Source: Chondrus crispus (lineage: Eukaryota > Rhodophyta > Florideophyceae > Gigartinales > Gigartinaceae). From it: DNA of 64,000 bases. A program made the position numbers and the translations under genes. The stretch is taken from positions 122,712 to 186,711 of the forward strand of contig NW_005178996.1 in the NCBI RefSeq assembly GCF_000350225.1, written 5' to 3'. Of the stretch, positions 51,730-60,132 are shown piece after piece. The notes under the pieces were generated by a model, which did no database searches, was not told the DNA's origin, and saw only the letters and a program-made list of their open reading frames with translations. The stretch's first letter is position 1; each line of letters starts with the position of its first letter.

Positions 51730-54700
51730 ATGGACTCCATCAGAGAAGGCACCGTCGACACGTCAAGCTATCGCATCGCATCACTCACTTCAGAGAACTA
51801 CTACCTCTGGGCGCACAAAATGGAGTTCATACTTCGCGCAAAGGGGCTTTGGAACATCGTAGCTGGGACCGAACGCCCACCAACTGAAGAAGGAGATCTT
51901 GCGAAGTATGAGAGGAGGAAGGACCTCGCGCTCACGACCATCGTTCTAACCATCGATGACTCTATCAGTGCTTCAGTTATCACGCTCCGTGATGCGAACA
52001 AAGTATGGACAACACTTCGTACTATGTTCTCTACTGTCTCTGAGGCTCGTGTGGATGCCTATCTAAGCCAGTATCAGAATGCTCGCATGGAATCTGGTGA
52101 GAAGGTGCTTCAATTCTCGAACCGACTCAACGAGTTCGAGAACAAGCTAGCAGCTATTGGTCACTCTCTAACCGAATCAGAGAAGAAGCGAGCACTGCTA
52201 AGGGGACTTGATGAGCACTTCGCCATTCCTGCAGGCGTGATTAAGGCTACTGCAAAATGTTATCATGATGCTTTGGCCTATCTGGTTGCATGTGAAGTTG
52301 AACATGAAGTGGAATCCCTCTCCGGCGCTGGTACCTCCACTACCGCGCTAACCACCAGGGAAGGGACTTGCGAATTCTGCAGGAAGATCGGACACAGCAA
52401 ACAGGATTGCTTCTTCAATCCTAATAGCCCGAGCTACAGGCCCCAACTGGCGAAGAAGCGCATTGACAGACGCCGGAACCGCGGTCAACCGCGGAATCAG
52501 ACGCCCCGCAGGAAGAGCTACCATCAGAAACGACCAGGTGACAGCGACAGCGCCTATGTGGACATCTCGCTGGCAACTACTAAAGACCATACCAAGACTA
52601 ATCTGTCTGGGACGCTACGTGAGAAGTGGTACATCGACTCCGGGGCCTCCGCACACATGTGCAACGACACTGCACTATTTGAGACACTCGAGAAATCAAC
52701 TCAAAAGCACTGCGTGTCCGTCGGTACTGGAAATCCCGCGGAGGTCATTGGTACGGGATCAGTTTTATGTACGACCACAGTAAGTGGTACTACGACCACA
52801 GTACGTTTTACTGATGTGTTGTGTGTCCCAACGCTGGTATGTAACCTCATCTCTGTTAGCAGGATGAGGAAGGCTAAGCTCAAAACCACGTTCGACTCGG
52901 ACAGTAATGGAGATGGTATGTGTCAAGTCACTACGAGAGACGGCAAAGTGGAGTATCTGCACGGAATTGAAAGCACTTCTGCTGGACTGTATGAAGCGGT
53001 ACTGAAACCGACTGCAAAATCCTCCGACGCTGTGTTGGCAGTCTCACAAGAGCAGTGGCACGAAAGACTCGGTCATGCCAGTGAGTCGACAATGAAGAAG
53101 TCCCTTTCCCTCGTACGTGGAGTTCAGCTACAGGACGTGAAGGACTTGTTGAGCTGTGAGTCCTGTAGAGTTTCAAAGTCGACCAGAGCCCCTCGACCAT
53201 TGCGTGAAGAGTCCCGCAAGACCACAAAGCCGCTCGATCTCGTGCACACGGACCTGGTAGGTCCCTTCAGGACTTCTTCGCTTGGCGGGTGCCGCTACTT
53301 TATGCCCCTCTACGACGACGCATCTGCTTTCTCGCTAATAAGATTTCTCAAATCTAAGACAGAAGCAGGAGCAGCACTGAAGTCAATGATAATGGAACTG
53401 GAGAAGCTGAAAACTGGGAGCTGGCGCACGTCATTGGTTAGGAGGGTACGGTCTGATAACGGAACTGAATTCATGTCTAGAAACCTAAAGCAATGGTTGT
53501 CCAATCGAGGCATTACGCAGGAATTCACTGCCCCGTACTCGCCGGAGTCTAACGGCAAAGCCGAGCGACTAAACAGGACCCTTCTCGACATGTCTCGCAC
53601 AATGATGGTGGCTGCAGAAGACCTTCCTCACAAAAATCGGATGTGGGCAGAAGCCGTAAACTTCTCAAACTACCTTCGAAATCGCATGTTTACATCTGCC
53701 GGGCACTGCCAGGACATGACACCCTTCGAGTGTGTCACTGGCCAGAAGCCTCACCTCGCACACATTCGGAAGTTTGGAAGCAAGGCATATGCCCACATCC
53801 CCAAGGCAAAGCGACGAGGAAAGTTTGAACCTCGAGCAGACAGTGGATACTGTGTCGGCGTTGGATGTGGAAATGGGTACCGCATATTTCTACCGCAACT
53901 ACATGCAGTAGTCATCTCCAGAGATGTGCAATTCGATGAAACCAAATCTACTGTACCCCCAGCTGCGGACGTAGGTCCTGCGGAGCAACATTGTGACATT
54001 GAGGAGATGCTTGACTCGGACAAACCACAGCTTATACCACCTGTATTAAACCCAGTACCAACACCTACGACTACCGATACAGTACCGCATGAGTCCACAA
54101 TGGACCTGACCTACGTCCCAACTTTGCGCCGCTCCAGCCGTACAGTACGAACCCCACGCAAGTACTCGCCGGAAGACTCCGCCATGGTTCTTGCTCTCGT
54201 ACATCACATGGGCAATGAAGATCCCCATGTCCCGCTTACATACAAGCAGGCGGTGGATTGCTCCGAAAGTGAGAAATGGAAAGCAGCAATGGATGAGGAA
54301 ATCTCGCAGCTAAATAAGAACACATGGAAACTTGTACCGCTACCCCCTGGGAAGAAAGCAGTAAGGTCTAAGTGGGTTTACCTCAATAAGACTGATGCTC
54401 AGCAACGTGTTACTCGGCAGCGTGCTCGACTAGTCGCGAAAGGATTCACGCAGCGCTATGGGATCGATTACGATGAAGTGTTCTCCCCAGTTGCGAAGTA
54501 CAGTACGGTACGATTCGTCCTCGCAATGGCAACCCAAGAGCAGCTCGAGCTGCTGCAGCTGGATGTCAAGGCGGCTTTCTTGAACGGGGAACTGAAGGAG
54601 GAGATCTATATGGAACAACCTGTTGGCTACTGTAACCCAGATCATCCAGATTTTGTCTACCGTCTTTTTCGAGCCATCTATGGTTTGAAGCAAGCCTCGA

Positions 54701-55806
54701 GAGCATGGCACATGCTTTGTGATACCTTTTTGAAGTCAATTGGATGTGTTCAGTCGGATGCAGACAAGAGCCTGTACCAGCTGGTGCTCAAAGGAGACAA
54801 AGTGTTCATCCTCGTCTACGTTGACGATATGCTACTCGCCGGACGGAGCATGGAAGTTTTGAGAGAAGTAGCTGAGATTATTGGCAACCGCTTCGCAATT
54901 CGCATAGAAAAGAAAGTCACTAAGTTTCTCGGTATCGTCATTGACCGATACAGCGAAAAGGGGGAGACCCATATCCACAGTGCAGCTATGATTACACACA
55001 TGCTTGAAACTTTCAACATGACGACTTGCAGGAGTGTATCTAACCCCCTTGCTCCCGGTACAGTGCTGAATACAGCACAACGCAAACAGGATTCTTACAG
55101 CGAGGGCATGGACCAAAAGCCATATCGCCAACTTGTTGGCTCGCTACTGTACTTGGCGAACACCACACGTCCCGACATCGCGTTCTCCACAAGTCTTCTC
55201 TCAAGGTTCCTGGAGAGACCTTCTTCTCAACACTGGGAAGCAGCAAAGCGCGTCTTGCGCTATCTTTCGGGGACAAAAACCCTCGGCATCCGGTTCAGCC
55301 TGAACAACAAGGCCGGGCTACACGGGTACACCGACTCAGATTTTGCTGCTGACAAGGAGACACGGCGCAGCGTTAGTGGATTCGCATTCAAGTTTGCTGG
55401 CGGATCCATCAGCTGGAGAAGTAAAAAGCAGGAGGCTACCGCCCAGTCGACCCTGGAAGCAGAGTTTGTAGCTATGTCGTACGCAGCGCGCGAAGCAGTG
55501 TGGCTCCGTCGGTTGTTCAGGGAATGCTTTCCGTCCAACACTACGTTGCCAGCTACAGTAGTGTTTGGGGACAACGAGGGAGCCATGAACCTCGCTTACA
55601 ATGACGTGGTGAACGAAAGGTCCAAGCACATCGCCGTCAAGTACTTCTTCTCGAAGGAGAAGGTCAAAGATGGCACCATCGTCTTCAACTACATCCAGAC
55701 ATCCGAAAATGCCGCTGACATCTTCACTAAGATATTGTGCGTCGCTACCCACACGGAAATGGTCCACAAGTTAGGTATGAGTCATAGTTACACATCACAG
55801 CAATAG
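51730..55806 (+). CDS. copia C gag-pol polyprotein, 1358 aa, intact
   Basis: All copia modules are present in one frame. gag is at about 1-205 (NYYLWAHKMEFILRAKGLWN). A CCHC knuckle CX2CX4HX4C starts at residue 214 (CEFCRKIGHSKQDC). The protease aspartate is at 303 (YIDSGASAHM). The GAG-pre-integrase HHCC region has WHERLGHAS and CESCRVSKS. The integrase triad is Asp508 (HTDLVGPF), Asp576 (RSDNGTEF) and Glu612 (SNGKAERLNRT), with the canonical D-35-E spacing. The RT has RARLVAKGFTQ and the YVDD box at 1030-1033. RNase H Asp is at about 1202 (YTDSDFAAD), with later EAEF and GDNEGAMNL. The C-terminus has AADIFTKIL. It encodes a self-cleaving polyprotein for particle formation, reverse transcription and integration. 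The ATG at 51730 precedes the gag fold directly; every key residue checked is present. Confidence 0.95.
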   Translation: MDSIREGTVDTSSYRIASLTSENYYLWAHKMEFILRAKGLWNIVAGTERPPTEEGDLAKYERRKDLALTTIVLTIDDSISASVITLRDANKVWTTLRTMFSTVSEARVDAYLSQYQNARMESGEKVLQFSNRLNEFENKLAAIGHSLTESEKKRALLRGLDEHFAIPAGVIKATAKCYHDALAYLVACEVEHEVESLSGAGTSTTALTTREGTCEFCRKIGHSKQDCFFNPNSPSYRPQLAKKRIDRRRNRGQPRNQTPRRKSYHQKRPGDSDSAYVDISLATTKDHTKTNLSGTLREKWYIDSGASAHMCNDTALFETLEKSTQKHCVSVGTGNPAEVIGTGSVLCTTTVSGTTTTVRFTDVLCVPTLVCNLISVSRMRKAKLKTTFDSDSNGDGMCQVTTRDGKVEYLHGIESTSAGLYEAVLKPTAKSSDAVLAVSQEQWHERLGHASESTMKKSLSLVRGVQLQDVKDLLSCESCRVSKSTRAPRPLREESRKTTKPLDLVHTDLVGPFRTSSLGGCRYFMPLYDDASAFSLIRFLKSKTEAGAALKSMIMELEKLKTGSWRTSLVRRVRSDNGTEFMSRNLKQWLSNRGITQEFTAPYSPESNGKAERLNRTLLDMSRTMMVAAEDLPHKNRMWAEAVNFSNYLRNRMFTSAGHCQDMTPFECVTGQKPHLAHIRKFGSKAYAHIPKAKRRGKFEPRADSGYCVGVGCGNGYRIFLPQLHAVVISRDVQFDETKSTVPPAADVGPAEQHCDIEEMLDSDKPQLIPPVLNPVPTPTTTDTVPHESTMDLTYVPTLRRSSRTVRTPRKYSPEDSAMVLALVHHMGNEDPHVPLTYKQAVDCSESEKWKAAMDEEISQLNKNTWKLVPLPPGKKAVRSKWVYLNKTDAQQRVTRQRARLVAKGFTQRYGIDYDEVFSPVAKYSTVRFVLAMATQEQLELLQLDVKAAFLNGELKEEIYMEQPVGYCNPDHPDFVYRLFRAIYGLKQASRAWHMLCDTFLKSIGCVQSDADKSLYQLVLKGDKVFILVYVDDMLLAGRSMEVLREVAEIIGNRFAIRIEKKVTKFLGIVIDRYSEKGETHIHSAAMITHMLETFNMTTCRSVSNPLAPGTVLNTAQRKQDSYSEGMDQKPYRQLVGSLLYLANTTRPDIAFSTSLLSRFLERPSSQHWEAAKRVLRYLSGTKTLGIRFSLNNKAGLHGYTDSDFAADKETRRSVSGFAFKFAGGSISWRSKKQEATAQSTLEAEFVAMSYAAREAVWLRRLFRECFPSNTTLPATVVFGDNEGAMNLAYNDVVNERSKHIAVKYFFSKEKVKDGTIVFNYIQTSENAADIFTKILCVATHTEMVHKLGMSHSYTSQQ

Positions 55807-55816
55807 TGGGATGCAA

Positions 55817-55829
55817 GGTTGAGGGGGAG
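55817..55829 (+). other. polypurine tract of copia C
   Basis: GGTTGAGGGGGAG directly before the 3' LTR, the usual plus-strand primer position. Confidence 0.8.
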
Positions 55830-56253
55830 TGTTGAATTCGGCACCAGTATCAACCTTGATCCGCCACAGGGTTGGTACTGTAATGGACCGATGGGCAATT
55901 TGTGGGTTCTGAAATCGGACCCAAAAATAGAACCATTGAATACGGACTCGAAATCAAGGTCCCCGAAATTCGGTGGTCCACGCACGCGCGAGCATTTGCG
56001 TCCACGCCGGATCCCCAGAGAGCTAACATGTGCTGCACCCGATAGCGGGTTAGTCGCCTCGTAGCCATACGGATGGTATTACTGTAATACGGCAAGTATT
56101 AGACCAATTACGGGTACTCTTGTCACATAGCACGTAATGTAGGGCTGCGAGAAACCTGTGAACTTAAGCACAAAGATCCGAGCAACGACAGCATAAAAAC
56201 TACAGAACACAAAAACGAGTAAACCACGACGACATCTTCCGTGAGTTTTATCA
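55830..56253 (+). repeat. 3' LTR of copia C
   Basis: 424 bp, same sequence as the 5' LTR apart from one base. Followed by TATTC. Confidence 0.95.
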
Positions 56254-56255
56254 TA

Positions 56256-56579
56256 TTCTGACAAAATTCCTTCTGCCCTCAAGGCAGCAGTCAAGTACGA
56301 TGGCGGGGGTGTCATTTTCCTCTTTGTTGAGAAAGGGCAAGTCAAGAAAAATAAGTCGAAAATGGTTCCTCCTGTGAGAACACCGGCCAGATAAACCTTC
56401 GCCGCTAGAGACCAACTAGCAAAATTGATGGGGTAGTTTCTGAGAGCAAGGAAGTACCTTCTGCCGTTTTCAAATGTCTTATGTCGCGCTATCACTCGAA
56501 AAGACTCTCTGGCGGTCGCAAGTCGCAGCTTGGAAAACCAAGAAACACGCGTTTCTGGGGGTCTTAGAGCGAAGGACAC
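56256..56579 (-). CDS. unidentified ORF, 108 aa, ending at the copia C insertion point
   Basis: Minus-strand frame with coding-like text (SWFSKLRLATARESFRVIAR, NYPINFASWSLAAKVYLAGV, a hydrophobic GGTIFDLFFLTC). The codon before the insertion is GAA. Its stop is split by the element: in the empty site TAG would be formed from TA of the duplicated target and G at 51117. With copia C in place the frame runs on into the LTR to 56079. The family is not recognised. It could be a small gene or the last exon of one whose earlier exons I cannot see. Confidence 0.35.
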
Positions 56580-57891
56580 ATTTTTAAGTTGAACTTTTCA
56601 AACTGCTTGCATCAAATCGATCATTTCTGCAAACTTTCACTCAGCATCTTTGCTCATCCCATAGCTTCGAGCATCTCTCTGCTCTTCTCTTAAAGGGAAA
56701 GAAGTCGTGGAATAGTGGTCCAGCACGCAAGTCCGCAATACTCCTCCGTCCATATTTTCTACTGAAATGAACCATCTTGCTTCTCGGGCATCTGATTCTC
56801 CTCTTGCGTCTAGCAAGGGGACAAATTGGCGACAGGACAATCGCATAGTAGATGGATGTAAGGACAATAGATGTATACGGGGCAGCAGTGGATGCCCTGC
56901 CGCATAATGCTCTTTTCCGAAATTGCATTGTCAACATTGCCCTAATCCAAAGCTCTTTTGCATTCCGTCTCACAACGTTTCATGATCTTTTTCGTGATTT
57001 TTGAAGCCCTGTCCCCTACGCATACTCTCTTTTGCACCAGATATCCGAGTAGGGCATTCTGTTACAATATGGTGTGAAGCATTGTCGTCCTTGCCACAAC
57101 TTCCGCTATGGCATGTGGAGTGACAGTTGGATTATCTATGTCATGTATCAAGTAAGGGGAGATGAGCTAAGACGATATTGTCATTACCGCCAACACCAAA
57201 ACATCTGTGCATCTCTCGTTAGATTTGTTGCCAGCGCTATACAATTTTATAACGAGCAGCTACTTGAGAATAGTATAAAGGTAGGCGATCAGGTAACTAC
57301 AGTAAAAACTCAAGCACGAACCCACAAGCCCAGCCGAACCCGTTTTACATTCTCACGCTGCAACCCGCAATAGACAGAATCGTCGAAGCGAAGTCGAAAC
57401 AGCTTACGGAAGTAATTTGATTGAGCTGAAGCGACGACGGCAGGGATATGGTTTACGACGGCATCTCATTGCAAGGGTGCATTGGAGAACATACGTCGTG
57501 ACAAAGACAGCAACAAGAGCCAACTTGAGACTTCGCATGCGAACCACATTGTAGAGGCGAGCAACATCAATGTGCTGGATTTAGCTGCGGCGAATCATAA
57601 ACGGCAACTCAAGTACGCGTTTTATAGAAAAATAATCAAGCTGTGATGACGTACCATTTCATACATGCATGGCGCTATACTGTACTCATTGTGGGGCCTG
57701 CGTTCATAGAGTGATACCGTCGTAATGCCAAGTTATGTCTCGCTTGGGCGACAACTCACCAATCAGAAAAATTCGACCGAGCGAAACTATAGTGTTGTAT
57801 CCATCAGCGACCTCTTAAAATATTTTATTTCCGACTCTTTTCGAAAAAGACCATATCTGACATTTTGTATGCATTGTGGTGTACGTAGTTA
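56580..57891. other. intergenic, no supported gene
   Basis: Short ORFs on both strands (for example 56641-56973 minus and 57074-57373 plus) without motifs. It ends where the LTR of gypsy D starts. Confidence 0.4.
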
Positions 57892-58377
57892 TGTAACGGT
57901 TGAAGGACAAGCACAGTATGTATGTCTTTGTAGTTTTACTTTTTATAAACATACTGCGCGTGGCTTTCCCGAATGGGCTGGCTCCTCCATTCTTTAAAAG
58001 GATGGCATAGAACTACAACATAATTTCTATGCCATACCTAAAAGAATTGTCAAAGGAGGAGTACAGTATCCACTAGTACTAAAGAGGATGGTCGGGGAGA
58101 TTGAAGGCAAGGACATAAGCGATTGTATGGAGATTAGTTGTAGAGTGAAAGGATAGTTTATTATAGTCTAGCAGGTACTGTATTGTTCTAAGTTTCAGCT
58201 ACGATTTCTATAAAAGGCGCGGCGTTCGGACGGGGAAAGCAAAAGGGGTCAGGCACAATCACTCACTAACCCTGAGAGCCACCCAACCTGCAACCCCAAG
58301 TGTGTCCAACTTAAGAACCGGTTCGCAAACCATTCAACACACGTAAATCACTCTGTTCATTTTAATAACCCTGCGCA
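57892..58377 (+). repeat. 5' LTR of gypsy D
   Basis: Starts TGTAACGG. The end is placed at CA 58376-58377, ahead of a primer site at 58388, but cannot be verified because the right copy is incomplete. A TATAAAAGG box at about 58210 is a plausible LTR promoter. Confidence 0.7.
58208..58218 (+). promoter_or_regulatory. TATA-like box in the gypsy D LTR
   Basis: TTTCTATAAAAGGCG lies inside the LTR about 230 bp before the first ORF, the usual place for an LTR promoter. A motif match only. Confidence 0.4.
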
Positions 58378-58387
58378 CCGCTAAAAG

Positions 58388-58400
58388 TGGTAGCATCGCC
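58388..58400 (+). other. primer-binding site of gypsy D
   Basis: TGGTAGCATCGCC. The first eight bases equal the TGGTAGCA start of initiator-Met primer sites known from other LTR elements; the rest does not. The assignment is tentative. Confidence 0.5.
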
Positions 58401-58438
58401 AAATCGATCTAAGCCTATTTTTTACCAAAAAATTTCCA

Positions 58439-59071
58439 GTGTGCGAAATCAACACCAACAGCGCAGATTCCACACGTGGCACAGGCAGCATCAATAGCGA
58501 GCCGGAGCCCATTATCGTCGAAAAACAAGGCGAAATTCAAGCTCAGAGCCAATCTACCTCGGCTAACAAGGCAACACCGCTGCCCGCTGAAAAAGAGTTA
58601 CTCCTTAATATTGCTCTGGAAAAGGGTGAGCTCGACGGTGGGGCTACCTTCGAGCTACCGTCGGCTAACGCAGGACCGAGTGGAGAGAAGTGCTCCACTT
58701 GTCAACTTAACAAGCCGTACAACCAATCGTGGCCGGAGCACAACCGGTTTGAGTCCCATATAAGGCACCTCATTTTAAGCCGTGGATTTGGCCCTGCTGT
58801 GGAAAACCTTAACCGCGAGCACTCTAATATCCTTACAATAAAGTGCGATTTTTGTCATACGAACTACAGGAACGCCTTATTGTTCAACGCGCATAAGGTT
58901 GAAGACGAGCACCGCCGCCGTGTCAAGGAACTACATCGACTAGTACACTTGGCATCGAGCAAGGGCGTGATTGGACGTTGGACAAAGGTTACTAAACCGA
59001 GAAAAACGAACCCCGGTGTACTATCGAAGACCTTGGGGCACTTCAAGAAATACTCCAAACGTTTAATTTAG
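58439..59071 (+). CDS. accessory double C2H2 zinc-finger protein of gypsy D
   Basis: A 210-codon frame between the primer site and gag, where gypsy elements normally have nothing. It encodes an acidic, Gln/Ser-rich N-terminus (EPEPIIVEKQGEIQAQSQST) and then two C2H2 units with identical spacing CX2CX12HX5H. The first begins CSTCQLNKPYNQ and the second CDFCHTNYRNALLF. A basic C-terminus (KVTKPRKTNPG, HFKKYSKRLI) follows. The frame contains no ATG at all. The first possible starts are non-AUG (GTG at 58439), or the frame is an exon: TTTTTTACC...TTTCCAG at 58418-58438 looks like a splice acceptor. The lack of internal stops suggests selection. A DNA- or RNA-binding role in targeting or packaging is inference. 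Confidence 0.55.
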   Translation: MCEINTNSADSTRGTGSINSEPEPIIVEKQGEIQAQSQSTSANKATPLPAEKELLLNIALEKGELDGGATFELPSANAGPSGEKCSTCQLNKPYNQSWPEHNRFESHIRHLILSRGFGPAVENLNREHSNILTIKCDFCHTNYRNALLFNAHKVEDEHRRRVKELHRLVHLASSKGVIGRWTKVTKPRKTNPGVLSKTLGHFKKYSKRLI

Positions 59072-59147
59072 AGGTATTGACTACAGTAGAAATTTTGCAT
59101 TAAAAAATTGCCTTGTTTGAAAATTTCAAAATTGTCTACTGCACACT

Positions 59148-60050
59148 ATGGAGCCAGATTCAATAATCCAAATGCAAAATGAGATCAGCTCTCTCCGCCA
59201 GCAAGTAGCTCAAGCTAATCAGTCATTACAGGAGCAAATAGCTCAGACAAATCAAGCTGTTGCTATCGCCACCCAATCTATTTCTAACGTAAATACCACG
59301 AATAGCAATAGCAATAGCCTTTTGTTAAAAATTGGCAAACCTGAAAAACTCAACAGTGAAAATGCCCGAAGCTGGTTGAAAAGTATAGCAAATATTTTTG
59401 CAGCGCACAGCAATACAATCGATGACAATACGAAAATCAACTCTGCCGTAAGCTATATGACGGGTGCGGGACTACAATGGTGGGAGTTAGCAAACCTAAA
59501 TGACAATTCTATAACATCATATGATGAGTTTCAAAAAGAACTATTAAACTATTTTGAACCTGTGAACAGAGAGTTGACCGCAAGAAAAATGTTGAGTGAT
59601 CTAAAACAAATGGGCAAGTTAACCTTAGCCCGGGAATATAATAGAGAGTTCTCAAGATGGCTCTTGCAGATCCCAAGTATGACATATGCCGAACAGATAT
59701 TCCACTACAGCCAGGGACTTAAGACCCGCACAAGAATCGAGGTCGAGCGGGCGGAACCACAATCATTACAAGACGCTATGAAAATTGCGGACAGACTTGA
59801 TAGTCTCTTCAATAGTGGTCAAAACTACTTTGGATTCGCAAGATCAACACCTAATTTCTCCTCTGCGCCTACACCAATGCAAATTGGGGACATGCAACCG
59901 CGCAGAAGTACGAAACTGTCCCCAGCAGAAAAATCGCGAAGAACTGAGCATAAGTTATGCTTCGTCTGTGGTAAACAAAACTGCATAGCCAGAAACCACT
60001 ACAACAATCAGAGGCCTAGACCTAATGCGTTCACCCAAAAGAAAAACTAG
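59148..60050 (+). CDS. gypsy D gag, 300 aa, with swapped zinc-knuckle ligands
   Basis: Starts at ATG 59148 with a Gln-rich coiled coil (about 1-50: EISSLRQQVAQANQSLQEQI). The capsid-like gag domain follows (RSWLKSIANIFAAHSN, AGLQWWELANLNDNSITSYD, FQKELLNYFEPVNRELTARK, REYNREFSRWLLQIPSM, FHYSQGLKTRTRIEVER). Near residue 280 is a nucleocapsid knuckle CFVCGKQNCIARNH. The usual spacing CX2CX4HX4C is kept, but His and Cys have changed places at the third and fourth ligands. The ORF is intact. It would form the particle shell and bind the RNA. pol lies in another frame after a degenerate, A-rich stretch (60051-60250). Confidence 0.85.
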   Translation: MEPDSIIQMQNEISSLRQQVAQANQSLQEQIAQTNQAVAIATQSISNVNTTNSNSNSLLLKIGKPEKLNSENARSWLKSIANIFAAHSNTIDDNTKINSAVSYMTGAGLQWWELANLNDNSITSYDEFQKELLNYFEPVNRELTARKMLSDLKQMGKLTLAREYNREFSRWLLQIPSMTYAEQIFHYSQGLKTRTRIEVERAEPQSLQDAMKIADRLDSLFNSGQNYFGFARSTPNFSSAPTPMQIGDMQPRRSTKLSPAEKSRRTEHKLCFVCGKQNCIARNHYNNQRPRPNAFTQKKN

Positions 60051-60132
60051 TTGTTCCGTTAAATGAAGTCGGCACATTGGCGGATAAATGTACTATAACC
60101 GAAGACAAAACTACAAAAACACAAAAAAATGA

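Larger units (their letters stand above)
51123..56253 (+). mobile_element. Ty1/copia retrotransposon C, intact and very young
   Basis: The LTRs (51123-51547 and 55830-56253) appear identical by eye except for one base in an A run. The target duplication TATTC is at 51118-51122 and 56254-56258. One uninterrupted 1358-aa polyprotein ORF lies between them, with primer site and polypurine tract in place. Nothing visible disables it, so it is the best candidate in the window for a currently mobile retrotransposon. Total length 5131 bp. Confidence 0.95.

Noticed and set aside
56637-57373. Small ORFs on both strands right of copia C
   Set aside because: No family resemblance and no supporting context.
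57725-57997. 90-aa ORF overlapping the gypsy D LTR start
   Set aside because: Crosses the LTR border, so it is a chance frame in flank plus LTR.
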